This document shows positions 39,610 to 48,447 of a stretch of 64,000 nucleotides of DNA, in pieces. This DNA comes from Microbacterium sp. (GTDB lineage Bacteria > Actinomycetota > Actinomycetes > Actinomycetales > Microbacteriaceae): positions 248,001 through 312,000 of the forward strand of contig NZ_JAPSIY010000004.1 in assembly GCF_031178445.1 (NCBI RefSeq), read 5' to 3'. The first letter of the stretch is position 1; each line of letters opens with the position of its first letter. The position numbers were made by a program, and so were the translations under genes. Under the pieces are notes generated by a model. That model saw only the letters and a list, made by a program, of their open reading frames with translations. It was not told the DNA's origin and made no database searches.

Positions 39610-40635
39610 TCAGAGCGTCGCCCCGATCAGCGCCTCACCGAGCGGCGTTCGCAGATGAAGCATGCGGTTGGCTTCGCGGGTGCTGGCGATCAGCCCCGCC
39701 TTGCGCAACACGGTGAGATGGTGCGACGCCGTCGACGTGGCGAGTCCGGTGTCGGCCGCCACCTGGGATGTGGTGCGGGCTACGTGCGCGGCGAAGAGGA
39801 TCTCGGCGCGGGCGGGACCCAGCAGGGCGGAAAGCGCAGCCGCGACGTCGTTCGCCTCACGCGCCCAGCTCGCCGTGACGCCGCGGGCCGGGTAGAACAG
39901 CGTCGGCTGCGCGGGCGGCTCGGTGAGCACCTGGCATCCGAAGGAACTCATCACGGACGGGACCAGCACCAGGCCCGAGCCACGGCAGTCGATGAGCTCG
40001 CTGTGCCGTCGCAGCGACACCCGCACCGCGCCTTCCGCCCACGTGACGGCCGGATGGATGCCGGCCGCCATGCCCGCGATGCCCTCCGTTGCGATCATGC
40101 GTGAACGGAAGGCGATGTCGGTGCGAAGCAGGCGATCGAGCTGCGGCCAGACGGGGGCGAGCGCGACCTCCCAGACGCGTTCCCAGGCATCGGCGATCAG
40201 GCGCCGCGCCCGCGTCGGATGCTCCCGCATCCGCGCCAGCCGAGCACGGCGAGCACCGGACGAACGGACGACCATCTTCCCGAGGTCCACACGCATCCCG
40301 GCCGGTGATGCGGTGCGCAGCGCCGCGAGCTCGGTTTCCGGCGTGCGGTCCCAGCGTGGCTCGGCGGTCAGGAAGTCGGGTACATAGCCGTCGATGCCGA
40401 TCACATCGGCGAGCAGGGCGAACGGCTCGCGAGGCACGCGGGAGCGCACCTCGCGCAACCATCCCCACTGCAGCGGATGCTGCGCCGGGCGCAGCAGCGC
40501 ACGAACTGCGTGAGCGAGCTCGTGGCCAGGTGAGACGCCGAAGCGGACCGCCTCGACGTCTCCCGGAGCGAGGCGGAACTCGGCCCGGTGGTCCGGATGA
40601 TCGACGCCCTCGACCGGATCGGTGTTTCGACGCAC
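39610..40635 (-). CDS. ArsR-type regulator with DUF5937-like N-terminal domain
   Basis: A 341-residue regulator. The first ~240 residues are a DUF5937-like domain (WGWLREV, LTAEPRWDRTPETEL); the winged helix sits at the C-terminal end (about 255-330: TTSQVAADTGLATSTASHHLTVLRKAGLI). This is reversed from ordinary ArsR regulators. Leaderless: TAGAGT 6 nt before GTG 40635. Divergent from the cupin gene by 68 bp, and probably controls it. Confidence 0.8.
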   Translation of the reverse strand: MRRNTDPVEGVDHPDHRAEFRLAPGDVEAVRFGVSPGHELAHAVRALLRPAQHPLQWGWLREVRSRVPREPFALLADVIGIDGYVPDFLTAEPRWDRTPETELAALRTASPAGMRVDLGKMVVRSSGARRARLARMREHPTRARRLIADAWERVWEVALAPVWPQLDRLLRTDIAFRSRMIATEGIAGMAAGIHPAVTWAEGAVRVSLRRHSELIDCRGSGLVLVPSVMSSFGCQVLTEPPAQPTLFYPARGVTASWAREANDVAAALSALLGPARAEILFAAHVARTTSQVAADTGLATSTASHHLTVLRKAGLIASTREANRMLHLRTPLGEALIGATL

Positions 40636-40641
40636 ATCGAA

Positions 40642-40647
40642 ACTCTA
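40642..40647 (-). promoter_or_regulatory. leaderless -10 (DUF5937/ArsR gene)
   Basis: TAGAGT, 6 nt before GTG 40635. Confidence 0.65.
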
Positions 40648-40703
40648 GCCCGCGGAAATGCCGCGCGGGAAGAGTGGGATCGCAACGACGAGAGGAGCGC
40701 AGC

Positions 40704-41060
40704 GTGGTCGAAACACTCGCGATCCCGACCCTGGTCGAGCCGGAGCGGATCCGGCTCGGAAACGGTCGGGGACGCAGGTTCGAGGGCGCCGATCACGGTG
40801 CCGGGATCTCGTACTTCTACGTCGACAACCAGCCCGGTCAGGGATCGCGGCTGCACTGGCACCCGTATCCGGAGACGTGGGTCGTCATCGAGGGCGACGT
40901 CACGTTCGTCGTCGGTGATGAGACCATCATCGCGACGGCGGGAGACACCGTCACGGGCCCGGCGTTCGTGCCGCACCGGTTCACGAACACCGGCGCGGGC
41001 GCCATGCGGCTCATCGGCATCCACGCTTCCGCCGTGATCATCCAGACCGACCTCGACTGA
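40704..41060 (+). CDS. cupin domain protein
   Basis: A 118-residue single cupin barrel: HWHPYPETWVVIEGDVTFVVGDE is motif 1 with three metal-ligand positions (H, H, E), and GPAFVPHRFTNTG is motif 2 with His. AGAGGAGC precedes the GTG. May be a small dioxygenase, isomerase or metal-sensing partner of the adjacent regulator. Confidence 0.8.
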   Translation: MVETLAIPTLVEPERIRLGNGRGRRFEGADHGAGISYFYVDNQPGQGSRLHWHPYPETWVVIEGDVTFVVGDETIIATAGDTVTGPAFVPHRFTNTGAGAMRLIGIHASAVIIQTDLD

Positions 41061-41093
41061 ACCCCTCCCACCCAGCTCACATCAGGAGAAACC

Positions 41094-41387
41094 ATGTCCT
41101 TCCAGGCATACCTCGACAACATCGAGACCAAGACCGGCCTCACGCCTCGTCAGTTCGTCGAACTGGCCACGGAACGCGGCTTCGGACCCGACACGAAGGC
41201 CACACCGATCCTGGAGTGGCTGAAGTCGGACTACGACCTCTCCCGCGGGTACGGCATGGCGCTCGTGCACGTCATCACGAAGGGCCCGAAGATCAGCGCC
41301 AAGCACGTCGGCACCGACGGCGTACATGCGGACGACAGCGACACGCTGTGGCTGGACGGCAAGGACACCAATCCAGCCACAGCCTGA
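41094..41387 (+). CDS. DUF4287 protein
   Basis: A 97-residue soluble protein: MSFQAYLDNIETKTGLTPRQ start and LSRGYGMALVHVI core identify DUF4287, a small HTH-like helical domain. GGAGAAACC lies before the ATG. Downstream of the cupin by 33 nt and probably in one transcript. Function unknown. Confidence 0.85.
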   Translation: MSFQAYLDNIETKTGLTPRQFVELATERGFGPDTKATPILEWLKSDYDLSRGYGMALVHVITKGPKISAKHVGTDGVHADDSDTLWLDGKDTNPATA

Positions 41388-41403
41388 GGTGATGGGATCG
41401 CCG

Positions 41404-42183
41404 TCAGCTGCTGCGCCGCATCGCCCGCACGCCGACCAGCAGGCCGACGACGGCGACGGCGATCGCCGACACCCAGCCCCACAGCACCGCTGACTGTGAG
41501 AAGTCCCCACTGAAGAGTGCGCGTTCAGCCTGCACGACCCAGTTGACCGGGTTGACGGAGGCCACGGCCCGCATCCATCCCGGCCCGGAATCAAGGGGCA
41601 GCAGCATGCCGGAGAGGATCAGCAGGGGGAAGATCAGGGCCTGCTGCACACCCCAGAAGAGCCACTCGTGCTGCTTCGTCGCCAATGCGAGCGTGTACGA
41701 GAGCGAGCCGAGACCGACACCGAACACCGCCAGCAGCGCCAGGCCGATGAGCAGCCCGCCTACATGTGCGATGAATCCGAACGGCCAGGCGATCAGCACG
41801 ATGATCACAGCCTGCAGCACGATCGGCGCGATCTCCTTGAGTGCGCGACCGATGAGCAGAGAGGAGCGAGAGAGCGGCGCGACCAGGGTGCGCTCGTGAG
41901 ACCCCGTCATCATCTCGTACTGAAGGTTGGACCCGGTGGCGCCGGTGCCGAACAGCACGATCATCACGAGCACGCCGGGTACGAACCACTGCAGTGTCTC
42001 AGATGCTGATTGCCCGGAGCCGCCGATCAGCAGCGGCGCGAAGAGTCCGAGGAAGACGAGCGGCTGCAGCAGGCTGAAGATCAGCGAGAACGGGTCGCGG
42101 ACGACCGGGCGCAACTCGCGTATCAGCACGTCGTAGGTGTCGCGGGCCACGTTCGGGCGGACGAGAGTGTCTGAAGAGGTCAT
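41404..42183 (-). CDS. ABC-2 family permease (drug exporter type)
   Basis: A 259-residue membrane protein with six helices of the ABC2_membrane type (LVFLGLFAPLLIGG; GTGATGSNLQYEMMTGSHE loop), as in DrrB of daunorubicin export. It overlaps the ATPase gene by ATGA. It forms a half-transporter with that ATPase; export of a hydrophobic compound is likely, but the substrate is unknown. Confidence 0.88.
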   Translation of the reverse strand: MTSSDTLVRPNVARDTYDVLIRELRPVVRDPFSLIFSLLQPLVFLGLFAPLLIGGSGQSASETLQWFVPGVLVMIVLFGTGATGSNLQYEMMTGSHERTLVAPLSRSSLLIGRALKEIAPIVLQAVIIVLIAWPFGFIAHVGGLLIGLALLAVFGVGLGSLSYTLALATKQHEWLFWGVQQALIFPLLILSGMLLPLDSGPGWMRAVASVNPVNWVVQAERALFSGDFSQSAVLWGWVSAIAVAVVGLLVGVRAMRRSS

Positions 42184-43271
42184 CGCTGGGCTCCTGTCTT
42201 GATGTCTCCGGCGACGGTCGCCGCCCGATGTTGGTCGTCGGGCGTCCGAGGCTCGCCCGCGGGGTGTGCCTCGTCTTCGCCAGGCTCGTCTTCCTCGCCC
42301 TGACCCGCACCCGATTCCCGCAGTGAGCGCCCGGTCAGCGCGAGGAACACGTCGTCGAGCGTCGGCGGGACACCGCTGGCGCGCAGCACCGGTGCTGCCG
42401 CAGCATCGAGCTCGCGGATGACGATCGGCAGCAGACGGTCGCCGTCCGGCGCGGCGAGTGTGATCGTCGCGTCCGATCGCGTCGGCTCCACGGTGGTGAG
42501 ACGCGTGACGACCTGGACGGCACGCGCCGCCCGGGCGGCATCCTCGAATGTGAAGGTGAGCACATCCCCGGCCAGGGTTGCCTTGAGTGCGGCGGCGGTG
42601 TCGTCGGCGATCATTCGGCCCTTGTCCATGACCATCACGCGTTCGGCGTAGCGATCCGCCTCCTCCAGGTAATGCGTGGTGAGGAAGACGGTCGTGCCGT
42701 GCTGACTCCGCAGATCCTGGATGTGCCCCCAGAGATTGGCGCGGCTCTGCGGATCGAGACCCGTCGACGGTTCGTCGAGGAACAGCAGCGGCGGAGCGTG
42801 CATCAGGCCGAGAGCGATGTCGAGGCGCCGCTTCTGCCCGCCGCTGAGCTGCTGCACGGTGCGCGTCGCGAAGTGTCCCAATCCCAGTGACTGGATGAGT
42901 TCGTCGGCGCGTCGATTGCTGGCGCCTCTGCTCATCCCGTAGAACGCGCCCTGGCTGAGCAGTTCGTCGCGCACACGCTGCGAGAAGCTCCCGCTGGTGA
43001 GCTGGCCGACGTAGCCGATGCGGGCGCGGACACCGGCGGCATCCGAGCGGATGTCGTGGCCGACGACGCGAGCCGAGCCGGAAGTGGGCGGCAGGAGCGT
43101 GGTCAGCATCCGCAGACTCGTGGACTTCCCGGCGCCGTTGGGCCCGAGGAAGGCGACCAGCTCGCCTGGCCAGGCGGTGAAGGTGAGGTCAGTGACTGCG
43201 TGGACCTGCTTCTTCTTGACGGTGAAGACCTTAGTGAGGCCTTCCGATTCGATGATGGGTTGGTTCGGCAT
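42180..43271 (-). CDS. ABC transporter ATP-binding protein (DrrA type)
   Basis: A 363-residue ATPase: Walker A GPNGAGKST, signature LSGGQ, Walker B LLFLDEP, H-loop LTTHYLEE, plus a C-terminal ~80-residue domain as in DrrA, then a Glu/Asp/Pro tail. ATG at 43271 with TACGCT 6 nt upstream (leaderless) sets the start; a longer frame to 43349 would enter the divergent regulator gene. Confidence 0.92.
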   Translation of the reverse strand: MPNQPIIESEGLTKVFTVKKKQVHAVTDLTFTAWPGELVAFLGPNGAGKSTSLRMLTTLLPPTSGSARVVGHDIRSDAAGVRARIGYVGQLTSGSFSQRVRDELLSQGAFYGMSRGASNRRADELIQSLGLGHFATRTVQQLSGGQKRRLDIALGLMHAPPLLFLDEPSTGLDPQSRANLWGHIQDLRSQHGTTVFLTTHYLEEADRYAERVMVMDKGRMIADDTAAALKATLAGDVLTFTFEDAARAARAVQVVTRLTTVEPTRSDATITLAAPDGDRLLPIVIRELDAAAAPVLRASGVPPTLDDVFLALTGRSLRESGAGQGEEDEPGEDEAHPAGEPRTPDDQHRAATVAGDIKTGAQR

Positions 43272-43277
43272 GACACG

Positions 43278-43283
43278 AGCGTA
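43278..43283 (-). promoter_or_regulatory. leaderless -10 (ABC exporter ATPase)
   Basis: TACGCT, 6 nt before ATG 43271; the 43295-43309 dyad lies where its -35 would be. Confidence 0.65.
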
Positions 43284-43294
43284 GAAATCAACCC

Positions 43295-43309
43295 GGACAG
43301 TTTCTGTCC
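43295..43309. promoter_or_regulatory. operator between the ABC exporter and WYL regulator
   Basis: GGACAG-TTT-CTGTCC, a perfect 6-bp dyad with 3-nt centre, upstream of the -10 (43278-43283) of the ABC gene, where it would cover the -35 region, and 24 nt before the regulator ATG at 43333. Likely binding site of the WYL regulator. Confidence 0.65.
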
Positions 43310-43332
43310 TCATGATCTGGCACTCTGACAAC

Positions 43333-44319
43333 ATGTCCGACACCACCACTCGTGCGCTCGCGCTGCTGAACCTGCTGCAGACGCACCGCCACTGGCCCGG
43401 CTCGGAACTGGCTGCCCGGCTGGGAGTGACAGAGCGAACCGTGCGTCGCGACGTCGACCGGCTGCGCGAGCTCGGCTACCGGGTGGAGTCGACGCCGGGT
43501 GCGGCAGGGGGATACCGGCTCGAGGCGGGCAGCGCCCTGCCGCCGCTGCTGCTCACCGACGACGAGGCCGTGACGATGGCGATAGGGCTCAGGGTCGCGG
43601 CCACCCAGCAGCTGATCGGCGGACCGGAGGTCACTCTGACCGCCTTGGCAAAGCTGGAACAGGTGCTGCCCGGTCCGCTGCGGCGGCGTGTGGCCGCGCT
43701 CGCCGCGGCCGTGCAGCCGACGCGCCTCGGACCGGAGCCGGTGGTCTCGCCGACGGTTCTCGGCGAGATCGCGTTGGCAGCGCGCGACCGCGAGCGGCTG
43801 CGACTGCGCTATCGCGACAGGAATGATGTCGAGACAAGGCGTCGCGTCGAACCGCACATGCTCGCGCCGGGTGGGCGTAACTGGTATCTGCTGTGCTGGG
43901 ACCTCGACCGTGACGACTGGCGCACTCTGCGTGTCGATCGGATCGAGGCCGTCGAGCACACCCGGGTGCTGTTCGAAGCGAGAGAGCTCACCCCCGAAGA
44001 GATCGAGGAGCGCATTCTCATCGCCGCGTCATGGTCGCCTCAGAAGGTGGAGGTCGATGTCGTGATGGAATTGCCGCTCGCCGAGATGCAGGAGCGGTTC
44101 GGCGGTTGGTCGGAAGGCGCTGCAGCAGAGGGCGAGACTTCCACGCGCTGGCCCGTCGGCGGCGGCGACTGGCGCGAGGTCGCCTACGCGCTGTGCTGGA
44201 TTCCTGAGGGCGTCGAGTACGTCGCAGACCTGGCGGAACCGGCCAGAAGCGAACTGCGCGAAGCGGCGTCGCGGATGCTGCGTGCGCTGGAGTCTCCGCC
44301 GCCTGGTTCCCGCGGGTGA
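43333..44319 (+). CDS. YafY-type WYL regulator
   Basis: A 328-residue regulator with N-terminal HTH_11 (GSELAARLGVTERTVRRDVD) and a central WYL domain (RHMLAPGGRNWYLLCWDL-like, about 185-265), whose conserved Trp-Tyr-Leu sense nucleic acid or small ligands. ATG at 43333 is preferred to that at 43312. Divergent from the ABC exporter, which it probably controls. Confidence 0.9.
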   Translation: MSDTTTRALALLNLLQTHRHWPGSELAARLGVTERTVRRDVDRLRELGYRVESTPGAAGGYRLEAGSALPPLLLTDDEAVTMAIGLRVAATQQLIGGPEVTLTALAKLEQVLPGPLRRRVAALAAAVQPTRLGPEPVVSPTVLGEIALAARDRERLRLRYRDRNDVETRRRVEPHMLAPGGRNWYLLCWDLDRDDWRTLRVDRIEAVEHTRVLFEARELTPEEIEERILIAASWSPQKVEVDVVMELPLAEMQERFGGWSEGAAAEGETSTRWPVGGGDWREVAYALCWIPEGVEYVADLAEPARSELREAASRMLRALESPPPGSRG

Positions 44320-44343
44320 GCTTCCAGTACGGGGATGCGGGAC

Positions 44344-44604
44344 TCAGGCCCGAGGGCCGGCTTCGTCCTCGGCGTCCTCATCCGGGCGGCTCCGGTGACG
44401 TTTTTCGAAGATGTCCCGGGAGGCGTCGGACAGAGGGGCTCGCAGGAACAGCAGCGAGATGCTCATACCGATGAGCGCCGAGAACAGGGCCGCCAGCCAC
44501 CAGTACTCGCGGAAGATCGGGAAGAAGAACCACAGGATCGCCAAGGGCACGAGGAAGGCCAGCAGCCGCAGCACGGTGTACACGAGGAGGGGCGGCAGCT
44601 TCAC
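44344..44604 (-). CDS. DUF4229 membrane protein
   Basis: An 86-residue protein with two hydrophobic helices (about 6-27 and 34-54) and a charged tail (KRHRSRPDEDAEDE). Recognised as DUF4229, usually found next to menaquinone genes in this order, as here. Leaderless: TAGACT 6 nt before GTG. Function unknown. Confidence 0.85.
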   Translation of the reverse strand: MKLPPLLVYTVLRLLAFLVPLAILWFFFPIFREYWWLAALFSALIGMSISLLFLRAPLSDASRDIFEKRHRSRPDEDAEDEAGPRA

Positions 44605-44610
44605 CCATCC

Positions 44611-44616
44611 AGTCTA
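44611..44616 (-). promoter_or_regulatory. leaderless -10 (DUF4229 gene)
   Basis: TAGACT, 6 nt before GTG 44604. Confidence 0.65.
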
Positions 44617-44706
44617 GGAGCCGCCGGTTAGGCGCCCGCTGTGCGAGACCGCGGGAACCGGCGGTCTCGCGAGGGGCTGCGCCGATCCAGGGCCGCCCAG
44701 CCGACC

Positions 44707-44712
44707 TACACT
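44707..44712 (+). promoter_or_regulatory. leaderless -10 (PLDc_N-menD operon)
   Basis: TACACT, 6 nt before ATG 44719. Confidence 0.65.
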
Positions 44713-44718
44713 GGATGC

Positions 44719-45057
44719 ATGGCACGCATCCTGATCATCGGCGGATTCCTGGCCGTGCTCTTCTGGGTGTTCAGCATCGTGGACTGCGCTGTGCAGCCGG
44801 CGGAGCGGCACCGTGGCGTGTCCAAGGCCAAGTGGGTTCTGATCGTCGTGCTGCTGCCGGTGATCGGCGGCATCCTGTGGTTCGCCATCGGACGACGACG
44901 CCCGGGGCACGACGACTCGCCGCTGTTCCGGCCGGATGACGACCCGGAGTTCCTGCGCGGCATCTCCCGCAAGGAGCAGGACGCCCGCATCAAGCAGCTC
45001 GAGGAGGAGCTCGCGCGTCTGGATGACGAGACCGACGGCACGGACAATCGCTCGTGA
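44719..45057 (+). CDS. PLDc_N domain membrane protein
   Basis: A 112-residue protein: two membrane helices (about 5-23, 41-60) enclosing KAKWVLIVVLLPVIGGILWF, which is the phospholipase D nuclease N-terminal motif without any PLD catalytic HKD. The tail has coiled-coil-like charged helix. ATG at 44719, TACACT 6 nt upstream (leaderless). Its stop overlaps the menD start (GTGA). Confidence 0.85.
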   Translation: MARILIIGGFLAVLFWVFSIVDCAVQPAERHRGVSKAKWVLIVVLLPVIGGILWFAIGRRRPGHDDSPLFRPDDDPEFLRGISRKEQDARIKQLEEELARLDDETDGTDNRS

Positions 45058-46727
45058 CCGCGTCGCCCGCGAGCGCGGCGGCGGGTGAGCTGCTCGCCGA
45101 GCTGATCGGCAGTGGTGTGCGCGATGTGGTGCTCTCGCCAGGATCCCGCTCTCAGGCGCTCGCGCTCGCCGCGGCATCGCTCGCCCGCGTCGGGGTGCTT
45201 CGCGTGCACGTGCGGATCGACGAGCGCGTCGCCGGGTTCACGGCGCTCGGCATCGCCCGAGAGACGCGCCTGCCCGTCGCCGTGATCTGCACCTCGGGGA
45301 CGGCGGTGGGCAACCTGCTGCCGGCGACGATGGAGGCTTTCCACTCCGGCGTGCCGCTTCTGCTGCTCACGGCCGATCGGCCTCCGGAACTGCGTGGCGT
45401 CGCCGCCAACCAGGCCACTGTCCAGCCCGGAATCTTCGGCTCGTTCGTTCGCTGGCAGAAGGACGCCACCACGCCGGTGCCGGACGACGGAGCGGCCACG
45501 TCGTGGGCCGGGCTGGGGCGCGAAGCAGTGGCGGCCGCCCTGGGCCTGACCGGTTCCGGCATCACCGGCGTCGCCGGGCCGGTGCACCTCAATCTGCCCG
45601 CCAGGGCACCGCTTTCCGACGACACGGCCGCGGTCGCGCACCCCGGCCCCGCGCCTGCTCGATCGGAACCCACGGCGACGACGCTGCGCCGCGGGCCGCG
45701 CACGGTGGTCATCGCGGGCGCTGATGCAGGAGCGGACGCCGAGGCGGTTTCTCACGCCGGCGGATGGCCGCTCATCGCCGAGATCGTCAGCGGATCGAGG
45801 TACGGGAGACTCCTCGTCCACGGCTATCGCGCGCTGCTGGGTGACGAGGCGCTCGGCGGCAGAGTCGAGCGCGCGATCGTCTTCGGGCACCCGACGCTCA
45901 GCCGCGAGGTCGCGGCGCTGCTGTCTCGCGACGACGTAGAGGTCGTGGCCGTGCGCTCAGGTGGGCAGGCGGTGAACTTGAACGGCCGCTCGCAGCCCGC
46001 CGACGCCATCTCGGTGGAGGCGGGGGCGGCGGATCGGCAATGGCTGGGCGCCTGGATGAACGCCTCGGCGGCGGCCGCCATCGATCTGAGCGCTCCCGCA
46101 CCGGATCAGGCCGGACTGTACGCGGCGGACAGCGCCGCTCGGCTCACCGCGGTGCGTGCCGAGCTCGAGGCGGTGCGCCGTCCCGTCGACCGGGAGCTCC
46201 TGGCGGATGCGGTGTGGCGCGCGACCTGGCCGCACGACCGCCTCGTGTTCGGGTCGTCGCGGCTCGTTCGCGTCGCCGACCAGGTGCTGGGCGGCAAGAA
46301 GGTTCCCGTGCACGCCAACCGCGGTCTCGCCGGCATCGACGGCACGATCGCCACCGCGATCGGGATCGCCGTGGCCAGCCAGGCGGAAAGTACGCCCGGT
46401 GTGACCAGGGTGCTGCTCGGCGATCTCGCCTTCCTGCATGATGTCGGTGCCCTGCTGCTGCCCGTCGATGAGCCGACGCCCCGGATCCAGGTCATCGTGG
46501 GCAATGACGGCGGCGGGACGATCTTCGACGGTCTCGAAGTCGCCGCGTCCGCGCCTTCGGCCGACCTCGATCGGGTCTTCTACACCCCGCATTCGGCCGA
46601 GCTTGGTGAGCTGGCCTCCGCGTACGGCTGGGACTACACGCAGGTCGCGACCCGATCCGCCCTGGATCAGGCGCTCACGTCGCCAGTGACGCGACCGCAG
46701 ATCATCGAGGTCCCGCTCGAGCGATGA
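45054..46727 (+). CDS. menD: SEPHCHC synthase
   Basis: A 557-residue thiamine-diphosphate enzyme that joins 2-oxoglutarate and isochorismate to form SEPHCHC in menaquinone synthesis. N-terminal SPGSRSQALALA, VDERVAGFTALG, and TSGTAVGNL motifs; the C-terminal ThDP site is GDLAFLHDVGALL with VIVGNDGGGTIF. GTG at 45054 overlaps the PLDc_N gene. Confidence 0.95.
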   Translation: MTASPASAAAGELLAELIGSGVRDVVLSPGSRSQALALAAASLARVGVLRVHVRIDERVAGFTALGIARETRLPVAVICTSGTAVGNLLPATMEAFHSGVPLLLLTADRPPELRGVAANQATVQPGIFGSFVRWQKDATTPVPDDGAATSWAGLGREAVAAALGLTGSGITGVAGPVHLNLPARAPLSDDTAAVAHPGPAPARSEPTATTLRRGPRTVVIAGADAGADAEAVSHAGGWPLIAEIVSGSRYGRLLVHGYRALLGDEALGGRVERAIVFGHPTLSREVAALLSRDDVEVVAVRSGGQAVNLNGRSQPADAISVEAGAADRQWLGAWMNASAAAAIDLSAPAPDQAGLYAADSAARLTAVRAELEAVRRPVDRELLADAVWRATWPHDRLVFGSSRLVRVADQVLGGKKVPVHANRGLAGIDGTIATAIGIAVASQAESTPGVTRVLLGDLAFLHDVGALLLPVDEPTPRIQVIVGNDGGGTIFDGLEVAASAPSADLDRVFYTPHSAELGELASAYGWDYTQVATRSALDQALTSPVTRPQIIEVPLER

Positions 46728-46798
46728 ACCGCGCCCTCGACCAGAGCACCCGCTAGCGATCAGGGGGCTCGGGGGTTCACTGCGGGTGGCAGCGCTGT

Positions 46799-48394
46799 TC
46801 ACTGCAGGCGATCGGCGATGGAGTCGACGTCGGCGCGGGCGTAGCGGGTGCCGCTGTCGCGGGGCGCGTCTGAGCCGCCTGCCTCGATGGCCGGCAGGCC
46901 GTCGTCGTACAGATCCGCTTTGGAGGGCGGAATCGCGAGGGCTTCCACCGGGGAAGTGTCGCTGAGCACCTCGTCCAGGCCCTGCAGGGCGCTGAACCGG
47001 CGGGCCTGGGTCACGACGTTGCGGTCGAGCGAGCCGGCGAAGCGGTTGTAGGCCTCGACGGTGGTGTTGAGGCTGCGGCCGAGCTTCGCGAGATGGCTGC
47101 CGAGCGTGCCCAGCCGCTTGTGCAGTTCCTTGCCGACGGCGAAGATCTGCTGCGCCTCCTGGGCGAGCTGATCCTGTCGCCAGGCGTGGCCCACCGTGCG
47201 CAGCAGAGCGATCAGCGTCGATGGGGTGGCGATCACGACGTTGCGCTCGAAGGCGTACTCGTAGAGCGTGGCATCCTGGTCGAGCGCGGCGACGAGGAAG
47301 GGCTCTGCAGGCACGAACATCACGACGAACTCGGGCGAGCCTGCGACGACGTCCCAGTACTCCTTCGCGCCGAGGTCGTCGATGTGCTTGCGCAGGTGGC
47401 GGGCGTGGGCCTGCAGACGCTGCACGCGCACCGCCTCGTCGGTGGCCTCCATCGCCTCCAGGTAACCGCTGAAGGCGACCTTGGAGTCGACGACTACGCG
47501 CTTGTCGCCGGCGAGGTGCACCACCAGATCGGGGCGCAGCGCGCCCTCGTCGGTGTCGTGATGCAGCTGCTCGTCGAAGTCGACGTGATTGAGCATCCCG
47601 GCCGCCTCGACCACGCGCCGCAGCTGCAGCTCGCCCCAGCGACCACGCACCTGCGGGGCGCGAAGCGCGTTCACCAGGTTGCGGGTCTCCGAACCCAGCG
47701 TCTCCGACGACTGCCGCATGAACTGCAGCTGCTCGGCGAGCGCCGCGTTCGCCTCGAGCCGCGCCTTCTCGGCAGTCGTCATCTCGGTCTTCACCGTGTC
47801 GAGCGTCTTCTGGATCGGCTCGATCAGCTGCTGCACCGCATCCTGGCGCTTCTGCAGCTCGGCCGCCCCCTCGCTCTGGCTGCGCTTGAGACGCTCTTCG
47901 GCCTGTTCCAGGAATGCCCTGGTGTTCGCCTCGAGCGCCTTGCGGCTGAGGGCGTCGAACTCATCGGAGAGCCGCTTCTGGTCGGTGCGCAATTCGTCGA
48001 GGCGTTCGCTCGCGCGCGTGCGCTCGAGCGCGAGATCCGCCTCAGCCTCCTCACGCACCTCCGCCAGCCGCCTGACGTGCTCCGCTCGCTCCTCGCTCAG
48101 GCGGGTCTGCGCTTCGCTCTTGGCCTGAGCCACTGCGGCCTCGCCGTCCCGGCGCGCCTCCGCGACCCGGCGATCGGCGAGGGCGCGCTCCTCCTCGACC
48201 CGCACACCGATCTCGGCGCGCAGCGCCTCGGAGTCGCGCTCCAGCGCCTCGACGCGCAGACGCGCTGACTGCAGCTGGGCCTGCTGCGCTGCATCCGACG
48301 CCCGCCCGCGTTGCATCCCGAGCACGAGCCCGAGGCCGCCGGCGAGAGCCGCGGTGAATGCGGCGACGGCGATGACGAGAAGCGAGGTGTCCAT
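46799..48394 (-). CDS. rmuC: DNA recombination protein RmuC
   Basis: A 531-residue protein: membrane helix (about 4-26), long coiled coil (about 35-195, Glu/Arg/Ala rich), then the RmuC domain (about 215-470, with VVDSKVAFSGYLEA). RmuC limits inversion events and has a nuclease-like fold. ATG at 48394; 53 bp from the divergent ppk2 gene. Confidence 0.92.
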   Translation of the reverse strand: MDTSLLVIAVAAFTAALAGGLGLVLGMQRGRASDAAQQAQLQSARLRVEALERDSEALRAEIGVRVEEERALADRRVAEARRDGEAAVAQAKSEAQTRLSEERAEHVRRLAEVREEAEADLALERTRASERLDELRTDQKRLSDEFDALSRKALEANTRAFLEQAEERLKRSQSEGAAELQKRQDAVQQLIEPIQKTLDTVKTEMTTAEKARLEANAALAEQLQFMRQSSETLGSETRNLVNALRAPQVRGRWGELQLRRVVEAAGMLNHVDFDEQLHHDTDEGALRPDLVVHLAGDKRVVVDSKVAFSGYLEAMEATDEAVRVQRLQAHARHLRKHIDDLGAKEYWDVVAGSPEFVVMFVPAEPFLVAALDQDATLYEYAFERNVVIATPSTLIALLRTVGHAWRQDQLAQEAQQIFAVGKELHKRLGTLGSHLAKLGRSLNTTVEAYNRFAGSLDRNVVTQARRFSALQGLDEVLSDTSPVEALAIPPSKADLYDDGLPAIEAGGSDAPRDSGTRYARADVDSIADRLQ

Positions 48395-48447
48395 GTTGCG
48401 ATTGTGGCGGGTGCCTCCGACATCGGCGGCGGGTGCATGATGTCTGC

